Positions 15,726 through 25,358 of a stretch of 64,000 bases of DNA are shown here, in pieces (the first letter of the stretch is position 1; the number at the start of each line of letters is the position of its first letter). Under the pieces are notes generated by a model. It searched no databases. It had not been told where the DNA came from and saw only the letters and a program-made list of their open reading frames with translations. The stretch comes from CAZDXB01 sp964509335 (lineage in GTDB: Bacteria > Bacteroidota > Ignavibacteria > Kapaibacteriales > UBA2268), in the NCBI GenBank assembly GCA_964509335.1, contig CAZDXB010000009.1, forward strand, positions 34,233-98,232, read 5' to 3'. The position numbers and the translations under genes are program-made.

Positions 15726-17516
15726 TTATTTCCATATTTTTTTTATTTCAACTCTTCTCAAACGTTCCCTATACAGTCTCAAGCTTTCGTCTTCGCGTCT
15801 TGGCAGAGGGCTGGTTTCGCCTTCGGAGCGCCCTTCCAATAAAGACTCCGGAGCGCCTTGTTTTATTAATTCGTCGATTACGAAATCGACTCTTCTTTTG
15901 CCGAGTTTTTCGTTATAACTAATAGAACCAACGTCGTCTGTATGTCCGATAATTATCATTTTTTTCAAAGAGTCTTTTGCTAATAAAATGTTTTTAGCCA
16001 ACAAATCCAACTGGTCTTTCCAAGTGTAAGAAGTAGCCACCCCGTTGCTGTCGAGAGAGTATTTGTATGGATTTTGATATTTGTCCGTGGGAAAGTTTAT
16101 TCTAAGCGTCATCTTCTTTGGCAAATTAAAGTTAATTGTTTTGTTTTTTACCGTGTCAAAGCTTTCGACGTAAACCGATACGGATTGATAAAATAGTTCT
16201 TTTGTTTGAGCGGTTATTTGGTATTCCTGTTCTTTTTCCAATTTAAATGAATACTCGCCTTTCGGTCCCGTTCTAAGTTGGTCGGATAATTTGTTTGCGG
16301 GAATTTCTTTAACGGAAATAATAGCTCCTTCAATGGGTTCGCTTGTGCTTTTGGCGGTTACTTTCCCTTCTAACGTGAAAGTGGAGGGGATGTCGAATTT
16401 TGGTTTTTCTTCGGGCAATTTAACGTCCGCCTCGGGGAGTTCCGCGTCGGGGAGCTTTTTTCTTTTGGCTATCTTATCTTCTTCGCGTATATATTTGATT
16501 CGAACAAATAAATCGAAGCCGCCTTCCATTGTTACTAAACTGGCTTTGTCGTCGTCTTGGTTAGAGCAATAATATAGTAGCGAGTCTGGGTCGTTAGGAC
16601 TGCTTGGGAAAAGTTCGTCGCTTTTGGTGTTAAGCGGAGGTCGCATATTTTTTGCTATGCTAAAAAACCCTCCGGAATATCTTAGCGAGTTGATGTCTTT
16701 TTTCTCGACGGCTTCCCAGAATTTCGGCGAAATTTTGGACTTAAAGATATCGTAACCGCCTACCGATTCGTGTCCGCAGGAGGCGAAGTAAAGTTTGTCG
16801 CCTTTAGCGCTGACGAACGGGGTGATTTCGCTGCATAGCGTATTCACCATTTTTCCGCAGTTTATCGGTTCGCTCCAAGCTTCGTCGTCCATTTTAACGG
16901 AGAACCATATATCAACGTCGCCTTTTCTGCCTGTTCTGTTGGAAGCGAAGAACAAAACTTTTCCGTCGTTTGAAAGCGAGGGGTGCGATTCCCAGAAAAA
17001 TTTATCGACGCTAAGCGCTTCCATCTTTTTTAAGTCTTTAACGAAATTGTCCTCAATCTTTCCCATATAAATATTTGATTTGCCAATCATTCCTTCTTCC
17101 GGCGATATCGCGAGGGCGATATTGTTCCCTTGTATCGAAGACGAGCCTATATGTCCGTATATAGGTATGCCGACGCCGGAAACGGTGGAGGCTTTGTCGT
17201 GTTTTATCATTCTGACAATCATAACGGATTGTTTGTCTCTGTCGTCGAAAGAGAACAGCGCTTTTCTTTTGTCTATGAACGATAGCGACCAGTCGTTTTC
17301 CGGGCTGTTTATTCTTTTTACTTTATCGAATTTGTAATAATAGTCAACCAGTTCGTTGATTTCCGACGTGTCGTAAGCTAATCCGTCCCAGCGCGCCGGT
17401 TGGCATTTGAAGGTGGGAACGGGACAGTCTAACCTTTTCGGCTCCATCGCCCGACGCATACATCCGGCGAGAGATAGTATAATAATAAGCGGCAGAATTA
17501 GCGAGCTATTTTTCAT
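15726..17516 (-). CDS. OmpA-family lipoprotein with beta-propeller and regulatory-like domain, PorE-like
   Basis: A lipobox (LAGC, about residue 19) is followed by WD40-like PD40 repeats (for example HPSLSNDGKVLFFASNR and ITPFVSAKGDKLYFAS, about residues 165-260). Next is a carboxypeptidase-regulatory-like beta domain (FTLEGKVTAKSTSEPIEGA, about 385-470) and then a C-terminal OmpA domain (GHTDDVGSISYNEKLG, GRSEGET). This order resembles PorE, the T9SS lipoprotein that links the translocon to peptidoglycan, though the TPR part of PorE is not obvious here. A T9SS sorting domain occurs in the window at 57778-58701. The PorE role is inferred from domain order. Confidence 0.8.
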   Translation of the reverse strand: MKNSSLILPLIIILSLAGCMRRAMEPKRLDCPVPTFKCQPARWDGLAYDTSEINELVDYYYKFDKVKRINSPENDWSLSFIDKRKALFSFDDRDKQSVMIVRMIKHDKASTVSGVGIPIYGHIGSSSIQGNNIALAISPEEGMIGKSNIYMGKIEDNFVKDLKKMEALSVDKFFWESHPSLSNDGKVLFFASNRTGRKGDVDIWFSVKMDDEAWSEPINCGKMVNTLCSEITPFVSAKGDKLYFASCGHESVGGYDIFKSKISPKFWEAVEKKDINSLRYSGGFFSIAKNMRPPLNTKSDELFPSSPNDPDSLLYYCSNQDDDKASLVTMEGGFDLFVRIKYIREEDKIAKRKKLPDAELPEADVKLPEEKPKFDIPSTFTLEGKVTAKSTSEPIEGAIISVKEIPANKLSDQLRTGPKGEYSFKLEKEQEYQITAQTKELFYQSVSVYVESFDTVKNKTINFNLPKKMTLRINFPTDKYQNPYKYSLDSNGVATSYTWKDQLDLLAKNILLAKDSLKKMIIIGHTDDVGSISYNEKLGKRRVDFVIDELIKQGAPESLLEGRSEGETSPLPRREDESLRLYRERLRRVEIKKIWK

Positions 17517-17589
17517 TCAATATTCCAATTATTACTAATTTTTTAAAATTTAAATATAAGAAATTTAGAAGTATTTGTAATAAAAATAA

Positions 17590-17613
17590 AAAGCCGACGA
17601 AGAAGTCGGCTTT
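17590..17613 (-). terminator. Rho-independent terminator after the flagellin pair
   Basis: AAAGCCGAC (17590-17598) pairs with GTCGGCTTT (17605-17613) around six bases, followed on the minus strand by a T-rich run. It lies 45 bases after the stop of the 17659-18594 flagellin. Confidence 0.87.
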
Positions 17614-17658
17614 CGATTTTTTGAATAATTATTAGGAAGAATTATGCCGCTATTGAAT

Positions 17659-18594
17659 TTAGCCTTGCATTAAATTAAGGAACGCCATAGGATTTTGGTT
17701 TGCTTGCGAAAGCGAAGTAAGCGATGCCTGCTGCAAGAATTGCTGCCTGATAAGCTCTAATTGTTCTTTGGCAACGTCAGCGTCTTCAATTCTTGAAATA
17801 GCGGCGTTGTAGTTTACTATTTGATTTTTAAGTAAATCTTCTTGCGATTGAAGCCTGTTTGAAATGCCTCCCAAATATGAAGCTACCTTGTTTACGTTGT
17901 TAATAGCGGTCGAAATACTTTTAATGGTTGAACTGATTTTATCTGAACCGAAAATTCCCAAATCGTTTGCACTTACATCATTTAGTTTGTTTAAATCTAG
18001 ATTTGTTACGCCCGCGAATATGTCGCTGGAAAGAATATTCGTGTCGAAATTCCTACTATTAATATTAAAATCTTCATTATCTGTTGACATATCGACAGAA
18101 ATGGTCAGAAGATTATTTCTTACGTCTGTGGCGACGAAGAAGTCGGCAGTAAAGGCGTTATTTAAAAGTTGATTGCCTCCGAAAACGGTGGAATCGACCA
18201 CTGTTTGTATTTGCTCTACCATTCTGTAGGCGGCTTTCGCCAAAGCTACTTTTTCGTCGGTTCCCATAGCTCCGGAAGCCGCTGTGGAGGTAGAATCTTT
18301 TATTTTAATAAGCAATCCGTTCATATTTTCGAGCGAATCCATTAAAATGTTAACTAAATTCGAAGCGTCGCCGACGGTGTTAACCGACGACTTCAAAGCT
18401 TCGTTTCTAGCTTGCAAAGTTCGGGATGTAATGTATCCGGCGACGTCGTCGGCAGCGTTGTTGATTCTTTTGCCGGTCGATAATCTAAGCTGCGACCTTG
18501 AAATATAATAGCTTGCTTTTTCCAACGCGTTGTAAGCGTTTTCTGCCGGCGTGTTGGTTCTGATTCTTGCGTTTCCGCCTACTGCAAAAGGCAT
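17659..18594 (-). CDS. Flagellin (second gene of the sigma-54 pair)
   Basis: The 311-residue product has the conserved flagellin ends (LRLSTGKRINNAADDVAGYI near residue 36; NYNAAISRIEDADVAKEQLE and ASLTSLSQANQNP at the end) and a short variable centre. It lies 40 bases after a closely similar flagellin with only a ribosome site (AGGAG) between them, so both are probably on one transcript. The two share length and the TDIFAGVT/SDIFAGVT centre, which the first flagellin lacks, so they probably arose by a local duplication. A terminator follows. Confidence 0.95.
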   Translation of the reverse strand: MPFAVGGNARIRTNTPAENAYNALEKASYYISRSQLRLSTGKRINNAADDVAGYITSRTLQARNEALKSSVNTVGDASNLVNILMDSLENMNGLLIKIKDSTSTAASGAMGTDEKVALAKAAYRMVEQIQTVVDSTVFGGNQLLNNAFTADFFVATDVRNNLLTISVDMSTDNEDFNINSRNFDTNILSSDIFAGVTNLDLNKLNDVSANDLGIFGSDKISSTIKSISTAINNVNKVASYLGGISNRLQSQEDLLKNQIVNYNAAISRIEDADVAKEQLELIRQQFLQQASLTSLSQANQNPMAFLNLMQG

Positions 18595-18634
18595 AGTTTA
18601 TACTCCTAATGTATTTTTTTTAATAATATTCACA

Positions 18635-19570
18635 CTAACTTCTAATCAATTGCAAGAACGCTTGCGGATTTTGATTCGCCTGCGCCAACGAGGTCAACGA
18701 AGCTTGCTGCAAGAATTGCGATTTTACCAATTCAAGTTGTTCTTTAGCCACGTCGGCGTCTTCAATCCTCGAAATAGCGGCGTTATAGTTGACTATTTGA
18801 TTTTTCAGCAAATCTTCCTGAGAATTTAGTCTATTCACGATGCCGCCAACGTAAGAAGCGACTTTATTAATGTTGTCCAAAGCGTCTGAAATTTGCCTCA
18901 ATGTTTCTTGAATCCTATTAAATTCGAAAATGCCCAAATCATCGGATGAGACCTCGTTCAATTTTCTTAAGTCAAGTCCGGTTACCCCCGCGAATATATC
19001 CGTGTTAAGAGCGCTAACGTCGAAATTTTCGCTTTCTACGTTGAAATCTTTGTTGCCGGGAGTCATATCCACGTTTAACGTTAATAAATTGTGCTGAGCG
19101 TTTGTGGCTATAACAAAGTCGGCTGAGAATGTCCCGTCAATTAACTGTCTTCCGCCAAAGACCGTTGAATCGACGACGGTTTGTACTTGCTGCGCCATTC
19201 GGTACGCGGCTTTAGCGAGGGCGACCTTTTCGGCGGTGCCCATTGCTCCGGAAGCCGCGGTGGAAGTTGACTCTTTGATTTTTATCATTTGTTGGCTAAT
19301 ATTGTCCAAAGCGTCCATGATAATTTGGGACGTGTTGTTTGCGTCTCCAACGGCTTTAACGGCGGATTTTAACGAACCGTTCCTAGCTTGTAAAGCTCTT
19401 GAAGTAATATAGCCGGCAACGTCGTCGGCGGCGTTGTTAATTCTTTTGCCCGTGGATAATCTTAATTGCCTTAACGATATGTCTCTGTTCGAAGATTCTA
19501 ACGCGTTATAAGCGTTTTCCGCGGGAGTGTTAGTTCTAATCCTTGAATTGCCTCCTATTGCAAACGGCAT
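18635..19570 (-). CDS. Flagellin (first gene of the sigma-54 pair)
   Basis: This 311-residue flagellin has the same layout as its downstream neighbour: D0/D1 N-terminus with LRLSTGKRINNAADDVAGYI, and C-terminus with IEDADVAKEQLELVKSQF and ASLTSLAQANQNPQAFLQL. The ribosome site GGAGGTG lies before the ATG. About 80 bases upstream is a sigma-54-type -24/-12 element, while the other flagellin locus (9740-10696) has a sigma-28 element, so the copies are probably expressed at different times or levels. Confidence 0.95.
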   Translation of the reverse strand: MPFAIGGNSRIRTNTPAENAYNALESSNRDISLRQLRLSTGKRINNAADDVAGYITSRALQARNGSLKSAVKAVGDANNTSQIIMDALDNISQQMIKIKESTSTAASGAMGTAEKVALAKAAYRMAQQVQTVVDSTVFGGRQLIDGTFSADFVIATNAQHNLLTLNVDMTPGNKDFNVESENFDVSALNTDIFAGVTGLDLRKLNEVSSDDLGIFEFNRIQETLRQISDALDNINKVASYVGGIVNRLNSQEDLLKNQIVNYNAAISRIEDADVAKEQLELVKSQFLQQASLTSLAQANQNPQAFLQLIRS

Positions 19571-20243
19571 TGTGTCACCTCCATGTGATTCTTATTCTAT
19601 TGTTATTTTTAATTTTCAAATATTTATCAACAAATCATTTTTTGCTAAATTTACAACTTACGTGCCAATTTTTTTCTTTTCTTTTTTTTCGCAAAATTTC
19701 TATCGCTTTCTCCAAAGTTTATTTCATTTTTTATGCCAACTGCCAAACGAAAGTTCCAATTTTTCTATTTTTTTTAAGAATGCTTTCATTTGCTTGATTT
19801 TCATTTTTTTTAAAACTTGGAGTTTGTTTTTTGAGGTAATTTTTGTGGTTAAAAAAAGCTATTGGTTAAAATTGACCGTAATATTATTGATTTTAAAGTA
19901 GCGTTTTTTTTGTTTTTATTTAGTTGTTAAATATGAGAAATGTAGATTTGAAGATGTTTTGGATGTAAGCGAGGACGATATTTATTGTTTTTTTGTTCAT
20001 TTCGAATATGATCCCCCGGCGTTTTTTTGACTTAAAGAATCATAATTTTGGTCGTTCGAAATTTTTTAAAAAAGGAATTTTTTTTCTTCCTATACGGTTT
20101 TGTCGGACAAATTTTTATTGAATTGGGAAACGTTTCAATACGGAACGCTTTCCAATAACTTGAATAAAAATGGAGCGAAGGGCGCTAAACAAGAATTGCG
20201 CGGAAGTCTGAAAAATGAAATTTCTTTGTTTTTATTTAAGCGG
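19571..20243. other. Intergenic region between nuoN and the flagellin pair
   Basis: This 673-base stretch is very AT-rich. It holds the sigma-54 element at 19653-19668. An imperfect inverted repeat (ATTGGGAAACG...CGCTTTCCAAT) near 20136-20165 could be a weak hairpin after nuoN or an activator site. The short open frames here (for example plus strand 19527-19901) have Phe/Ile-rich, low-complexity translations and are not credible genes. I see nothing else. Confidence 0.6.
19653..19668 (-). promoter_or_regulatory. Sigma-54 (RpoN) -24/-12 promoter for the flagellin pair
   Basis: The minus strand reads TTGGCACG-TAAG-TTGT. The sigma-54 consensus is TTGGCACG-N4-TTGC, so the -24 element is perfect and the -12 element differs at one base, with correct spacing. 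It lies about 83 bases before the flagellin ATG. An NtrC-family activator gene is at 34316-35740. Confidence 0.82.
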
Positions 20244-21725
20244 CTACATCGCTTTGAAGCAATTTTCAATGACATCTAGGAGCAGAGACGGGAAGAAACC
20301 GAAAAGGAGCGTTCCTACGGTAGTCAGAGCCAAGGCAATATTCGCCGGGCTGGGGGTCGCTTTCATAGTTTCGCCTTCCGGCTCTTTGAAATACATCTGT
20401 ATCACGAGACCGATATAATAATACATAGATACGATTGAAGCGATAACGGCTACGATTGTCAGCCAAGTGAATCCGGCGTCGATAGCGGCTCTAAAGAGGT
20501 AGTATTTGCCGAAAAATCCAGCCATCGGCGGAATGCCGGCGAGCGAGAACATAAATAGAGCCATCATTCCCGCTAAAAACGGGCTTGATTTACTTAGTCC
20601 GGCGTAATCTTCGAAGTTTAAATTTTTGTCTAAATCTCTTTCAAATACGGAAACGATAATGAAAGCTCCCATTTGCATAAATACGTAAGCGGCGGCGTAG
20701 AAAGCTATTCCATTCCAACCTATAACGGAATTGGCGACTATTCCCATTAATAAATAGCCCGCGTGGGCGATAGAGGAGTAGGCGAGCATTCGCTTAACGC
20801 TTTTTTGAGCGAGCGCCGTAATATTTCCTATTATCATAGTGGCGGCTGAAATAGTCGCTATTATTGATTGTATTGTTCTTGGGTCGAAAGAGTCGGACAG
20901 ATTTATTGTCGAAGGCAGAATCGCTCTGGCGATAATAATAAACGAGACTAAAGCGGCGGCTTTGCCCGCGGCGCTCATAAAGGCGGAAACTACTGTAGGC
21001 GAACCGTCGTAAACGTCCGCCGCCCATTGATGAAACGGGAAAGCGGCGGCTTTGAAGCTGAGTCCGATGATTAGGAGGGCAAGCCCGATAGTTAAATAAA
21101 TCGGTTCAAAAGCGCCTCTGGTAAGAACTTCTGTTATTTCTGTCAAGTTTAGGCTTCCTGTGGAGCCGTATATCATAGCCATACCGTAAACTAGAAAGCC
21201 AGTGGCAAAAGCTCCCAGTAAGAAATACTTAAGAGCCGCTTCGACCGGTCTTAGCTTGTTTCTGATAAAGCCCGCCAGTATATAAAAAGGTATGGACATT
21301 AGCTCTATTCCAACAAATAATACCAAGAGCGAGTTAGAATGTCCGATTACCATCATTCCCGCGACGGCAAATGTTACTAATGAGTAGAATTCCGTTAAGT
21401 TTTTATACTCTCGTTTAATGTATGATTTTGCGGCTATCATTGTCAATATTCCGGCGAACGAAAATAGCGCGTCGAAGAACGCCGTATAGCCGCCGAATAA
21501 GATAGTTCCTTTTGTGATTAATTCTTGCGGATTAGCCGGTTTCACTATTCCCGGCGCGAACGTTAAAGTGTATATCGAAGCGAAACAAGTCAGTATCATT
21601 CCGATAAGAGCGTAGAAGTAACCGACGTTTTTGTTTTTCTGGAACAAAGCGTCTATTATCGGTAAAGTAATAGCGAAGTACGATATTACTATAATTGAAG
21701 AGCCTAATTGTATTTCAGTCAACAT
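20244..21725 (-). CDS. nuoN: NADH-quinone oxidoreductase subunit N
   Basis: The 493-residue product is a polytopic membrane protein with about 14 helices and the antiporter-like proton-pumping core (FKAAAFPFHQWAADVYDGSP, KRMLAYSSIAHAGYLL). It is one of three large pumping subunits in the membrane arm of complex I. It is the last gene of a nuoL-nuoM-nuoN run, 37 bases after nuoM. Length is normal. Confidence 0.95.
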   Translation of the reverse strand: MLTEIQLGSSIIVISYFAITLPIIDALFQKNKNVGYFYALIGMILTCFASIYTLTFAPGIVKPANPQELITKGTILFGGYTAFFDALFSFAGILTMIAAKSYIKREYKNLTEFYSLVTFAVAGMMVIGHSNSLLVLFVGIELMSIPFYILAGFIRNKLRPVEAALKYFLLGAFATGFLVYGMAMIYGSTGSLNLTEITEVLTRGAFEPIYLTIGLALLIIGLSFKAAAFPFHQWAADVYDGSPTVVSAFMSAAGKAAALVSFIIIARAILPSTINLSDSFDPRTIQSIIATISAATMIIGNITALAQKSVKRMLAYSSIAHAGYLLMGIVANSVIGWNGIAFYAAAYVFMQMGAFIIVSVFERDLDKNLNFEDYAGLSKSSPFLAGMMALFMFSLAGIPPMAGFFGKYYLFRAAIDAGFTWLTIVAVIASIVSMYYYIGLVIQMYFKEPEGETMKATPSPANIALALTTVGTLLFGFFPSLLLDVIENCFKAM

Positions 21726-21762
21726 AATTTATTCCGCCGACAATTCACAAAATAATCAAACA

Positions 21763-23343
21763 TTACTTATTTATATCAACTTCCGAACTATCTCTTATAA
21801 TCGTTTCAGGCAATTCGTATTGAGCCTTGCCGAACTTAGATAGCTCTAATTTATTTACTAGTTTCCTAGTGGACATCTCGGATATTTTCAAAAAAGTATT
21901 CGGATAAACGCCAATCCAAACGATAAATACAATAATCGGCGTTAAAGTAATCCATTCCTTGATATTCAGGTCTTTTAGACCTTGGTTGCTCGGATTTGTT
22001 ATCGGACCGTACATAACTCTTTGGAACATCCAGAGCAAGTAGCAAGCGGCGAAAATCACGCCTGAAGCTCCTATGATTGAAAACGCGTAAGAGTCGAGGA
22101 ACGGCGATTTGAAAGCTCCGAGCAGAGTTAAGTATTCGCCTACGAATCCGTTAAGCCCCGGCAATCCTACCGACGCCAGCATCGCCAGTCCGAAAAACGC
22201 CGAGAAAGCGGGCATTACGCGAGCTATACCTCCGAATTCGGAAATTTCTCTTGTGTGCCGCCTTTCGTATATCATTCCGACAACGAGGAATAGCATTCCG
22301 GTTGATAGCCCGTGGTTTACCATTTGAATAATCGCTCCCTGAACTCCTTCCGCCGTCATAGCGGAAATTCCGAGAACGACGAATCCCAAGTGACTAACCG
22401 ACGAGTAGGCGACAAGTCTTTTTACGTCCGTTTGAACTAGCGCTACTAAAGCTCCGTATATTATGCCGATAACAGCGAGCCAAGCCATAGGCGTAGCGAA
22501 TTCGATAGCCGACTGCGGGAAAAGCTCTAAGTTAAAGCGAATTAAGCCGTAAGTTCCCATTTTCAGCAACACTCCGGCAAGTATAACCGACCCCGGCGTT
22601 GGCGCCTCGGTGTGAGCGTCGGGAAGCCAAGTGTGGAATGGGAATAAGGGAACTTTGATGCAAAACGAAAGGGCGAAGGCTAAGAATAGCCATTTTTGAG
22701 GTTCTAAAGGTATTTGCGGAGCTAATTCTTGTATTTTCATAAAGTCGCTAGTGAAGCCTTGGGCGTTTTGCAGCAGGTTCGTTCCAACGTAATGCCCTAG
22801 CCAAATAATCGCTACGAGCATAAATAAAGAGCCGACTACGGTAAAAATGAAGAACTTGACGGCGGCGTAGATTTTGTCTTTGCCGCCCCAAACGCCGATG
22901 ATAAAATACATCGGTATTAAGATTATTTCCCAGAATATATAGAATAAGAACAAATCTAAAGCTACGAATACTCCCGTCATTCCGAATTGGAGCAGTAGCA
23001 TCATAACGTAGTATTCTTTGTCTCTTTTATGTATCGAGTAGAATGAAGAGTAAATAGTAATCGGAGTTATGAAAGTAGTCAGCATTAGAAGAAGCATCGA
23101 CATACCGTCCACTCCGACTCTAAATCCGGCGTCTAGGGATTGAACCCAAACGACGTCTATGACAAACTGAAAATTAGGGTCGTCTATATTGAATTGGGAC
23201 AATAGAACGAGCGAGCCGACTAAAGACGCCAGCGAGAAGATTAGCGCGCTATATCTAATATTTTTTATGCCGTCGCGTTTGTAGAATAATAATGCAATCG
23301 CGCCGAACAGCGGAAGAAAAAGCGTTAATAAAAGAGCCGTCAT
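21763..23343 (-). CDS. nuoM: NADH-quinone oxidoreductase subunit M
   Basis: The 526-residue membrane protein has NuoM signatures: DGMSMLLLMLTTFITP, the conserved Glu in FYIFWEIILIPMYFIIG, FPFHTWLPDAHTEAPTPGSV and DVKRLVAYSSVSHLGFVVLG. It pumps protons as part of complex I. The C-terminal tail (about residues 490-526) is a polar extension. It lies 35 bases after nuoL. Confidence 0.95.
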   Translation of the reverse strand: MTALLLTLFLPLFGAIALLFYKRDGIKNIRYSALIFSLASLVGSLVLLSQFNIDDPNFQFVIDVVWVQSLDAGFRVGVDGMSMLLLMLTTFITPITIYSSFYSIHKRDKEYYVMMLLLQFGMTGVFVALDLFLFYIFWEIILIPMYFIIGVWGGKDKIYAAVKFFIFTVVGSLFMLVAIIWLGHYVGTNLLQNAQGFTSDFMKIQELAPQIPLEPQKWLFLAFALSFCIKVPLFPFHTWLPDAHTEAPTPGSVILAGVLLKMGTYGLIRFNLELFPQSAIEFATPMAWLAVIGIIYGALVALVQTDVKRLVAYSSVSHLGFVVLGISAMTAEGVQGAIIQMVNHGLSTGMLFLVVGMIYERRHTREISEFGGIARVMPAFSAFFGLAMLASVGLPGLNGFVGEYLTLLGAFKSPFLDSYAFSIIGASGVIFAACYLLWMFQRVMYGPITNPSNQGLKDLNIKEWITLTPIIVFIVWIGVYPNTFLKISEMSTRKLVNKLELSKFGKAQYELPETIIRDSSEVDINK

Positions 23344-23378
23344 ATCCTATTCTTTTCTCTTATCAAACAACCGTTTAC

Positions 23379-25358
23379 TTAAACGCTCAGCAGCAGCCAA
23401 GCGATAATAATAATAATTCCGCCGACCATAATAGCGGCGTAATTTTGAACGATACCGCTTTGAATCTTTCTGGCGGTAGCGCCTAATTCCATAGTAATAG
23501 TAGCGAGTCCGTTAACTATGCCGTCGATAATTTTAACGTCCGCTATTCGCCAAAGGACGTTTCTCGAACCTTTAACGACGGGGTCAACTATCGCGTTATG
23601 ATATAAGTTATCGAGATAATATTTATTCCAAAGCAATTTATATATAGGATTAAAGTTCTTTGCCAAGTTTTTAGGCGTTTTCCACTCGGGGTCGGAGTAG
23701 AATTTGTTGGCGGCGAAAATACCTAATACGGCTATCCCTATTGAAATTAACATAAACACATATTCGAGCGAATGGGGAAGCTCCGAAATCACCGGCGTAT
23801 ATTGTAGCGAGATAGAATGCGCGTCGCTAAAGACCGGCGAGAGCCAGTTGTGGATTAAGTTTGGATGTTCGGCGACCCATCCGCCGAGGGCGTGGGGAAC
23901 GCCGAGAAAACCGCCGAGCGCCGAAAGAACCGCTAATATAACTAAAGCGAAAAGCATAGTAAACGAGGCTTCGTGCGGCGTGTGTTTTTTAGAGTCGAAT
24001 CTTTCTTTGCCGTGGAACGCTAATTTGAGCAATCGGAACATATAGAAAGCCGTAAATAAAGCGGCTGTGGCTAAGACCAACCACGCAAACCAACCGCCGC
24101 CGTTCAGGACGTTCCATAGTATTTCGTCTTTGGAGAAGAAGCCGCTGAAAAGCGGTATGCCAGCTATGGCTAACGTAGCTACGAAGAAAGTAATGTAGGT
24201 TGTCGGCATATATTTTTTCAAACCGCCCATTCGTTTGACGTCTTGTTCTTCGTGCATTCCGTGAATGACCGCGCCGGCGCAAAGGAAGAGCAGACCTTTA
24301 AAGAAAGCGTGCGTCATTACGTGAAACACGCCCGCGGCGAAAGCCCCCGCTCCTAAAGCGGCGAACATAAAGCCTAATTGGCTGACGGTCGAATAAGCCA
24401 ATACTTTTTTGAAATCGTTTTGCGTTATCGCGATGGACGCCGCTGTGAAAGCGGTTAGGATTCCTATAATCAGGACGACGTCCATAGAAATCGGAGCTAA
24501 GGAGAATAGAACGGCGTTTCTAGCGACGAGATAAACGCCGCCGGTAACCATAGTGGCGGCGTGTATTAAAGCTGAAACGGGGGTGGGACCCGCCATAGCG
24601 TCCGGCAGCCAAACCGCTAGCGGTATTTGCGCCGATTTGCCGGTGCAACCTAGAAATATTAGCAAAGTGATAGCGGTGATTAACCCGGAGCCGTAATATA
24701 TATTCGCCGAACTGGAAGCGGCGCTCATTACGTCGATATATTCTAAAGAATTAAAGTTTACAAAAATGAGGAACATAGCAATCATAAAGCCGAAATCGCC
24801 GATTCTGTTGACGATGAACGCTTTGTTGCCGGCGTCGCCCGTCCATTTTATTCTAACGCCTTCGAAACGTTTGTCATACCAAAATCCAATTAGCAGATAC
24901 GAGCATAATCCAACGCCTTCCCAGCCTAAAAAAGTCAATAAGTAGTTGCTGGCGAGCACTAGATTAAGCATCATAAAAATGAATAAGTTCAAGTACGCGA
25001 AGAATCTGGCAAAGCTTCTGTCGCCTTTCATATAACCGATTGAGTAAACGTGTATAAGAAAGCCCACGCCGGTAACGACGAGCGAGAATAAAATTGAGAG
25101 CTGGTCAACTTGATAGGATATATCGACGCTGAAAAGTCCGGCTTCAATCCAAGAATAAACGGGAACTATATAAGGAGTATCCGGCGGATTCCCGACCATT
25201 GAAAAGAAAATCAAGAACGAAAATACAAGAGACAAACCAACCGCGGCGCTCGCTATTCCTCCAATAAGACCTTCATTTTTCAAATACTTTCCGAATAAGC
25301 CGACGATTAAAAAGCCTATTAACGGAAACAACGGAATAAATTTAACTAACTCGACCAT
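23379..25358 (-). CDS. nuoL: NADH-quinone oxidoreductase subunit L
   Basis: The 659-residue protein has the NuoL core (LLTFLGWEGVGLCSYLLIGFW; FKKVLAYSTVSQLGFMFAALG; ATMVTGGVYLVARN) and the long C-terminal extension that forms the lateral helix along the membrane arm. It ends in a final membrane helix. It is the first gene of nuoLMN. No nuoA-K gene precedes it: the upstream neighbour is divergent clpS, so the rest of complex I must be encoded elsewhere. Confidence 0.95.
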   Translation of the reverse strand: MVELVKFIPLFPLIGFLIVGLFGKYLKNEGLIGGIASAAVGLSLVFSFLIFFSMVGNPPDTPYIVPVYSWIEAGLFSVDISYQVDQLSILFSLVVTGVGFLIHVYSIGYMKGDRSFARFFAYLNLFIFMMLNLVLASNYLLTFLGWEGVGLCSYLLIGFWYDKRFEGVRIKWTGDAGNKAFIVNRIGDFGFMIAMFLIFVNFNSLEYIDVMSAASSSANIYYGSGLITAITLLIFLGCTGKSAQIPLAVWLPDAMAGPTPVSALIHAATMVTGGVYLVARNAVLFSLAPISMDVVLIIGILTAFTAASIAITQNDFKKVLAYSTVSQLGFMFAALGAGAFAAGVFHVMTHAFFKGLLFLCAGAVIHGMHEEQDVKRMGGLKKYMPTTYITFFVATLAIAGIPLFSGFFSKDEILWNVLNGGGWFAWLVLATAALFTAFYMFRLLKLAFHGKERFDSKKHTPHEASFTMLFALVILAVLSALGGFLGVPHALGGWVAEHPNLIHNWLSPVFSDAHSISLQYTPVISELPHSLEYVFMLISIGIAVLGIFAANKFYSDPEWKTPKNLAKNFNPIYKLLWNKYYLDNLYHNAIVDPVVKGSRNVLWRIADVKIIDGIVNGLATITMELGATARKIQSGIVQNYAAIMVGGIIIIIAWLLLSV

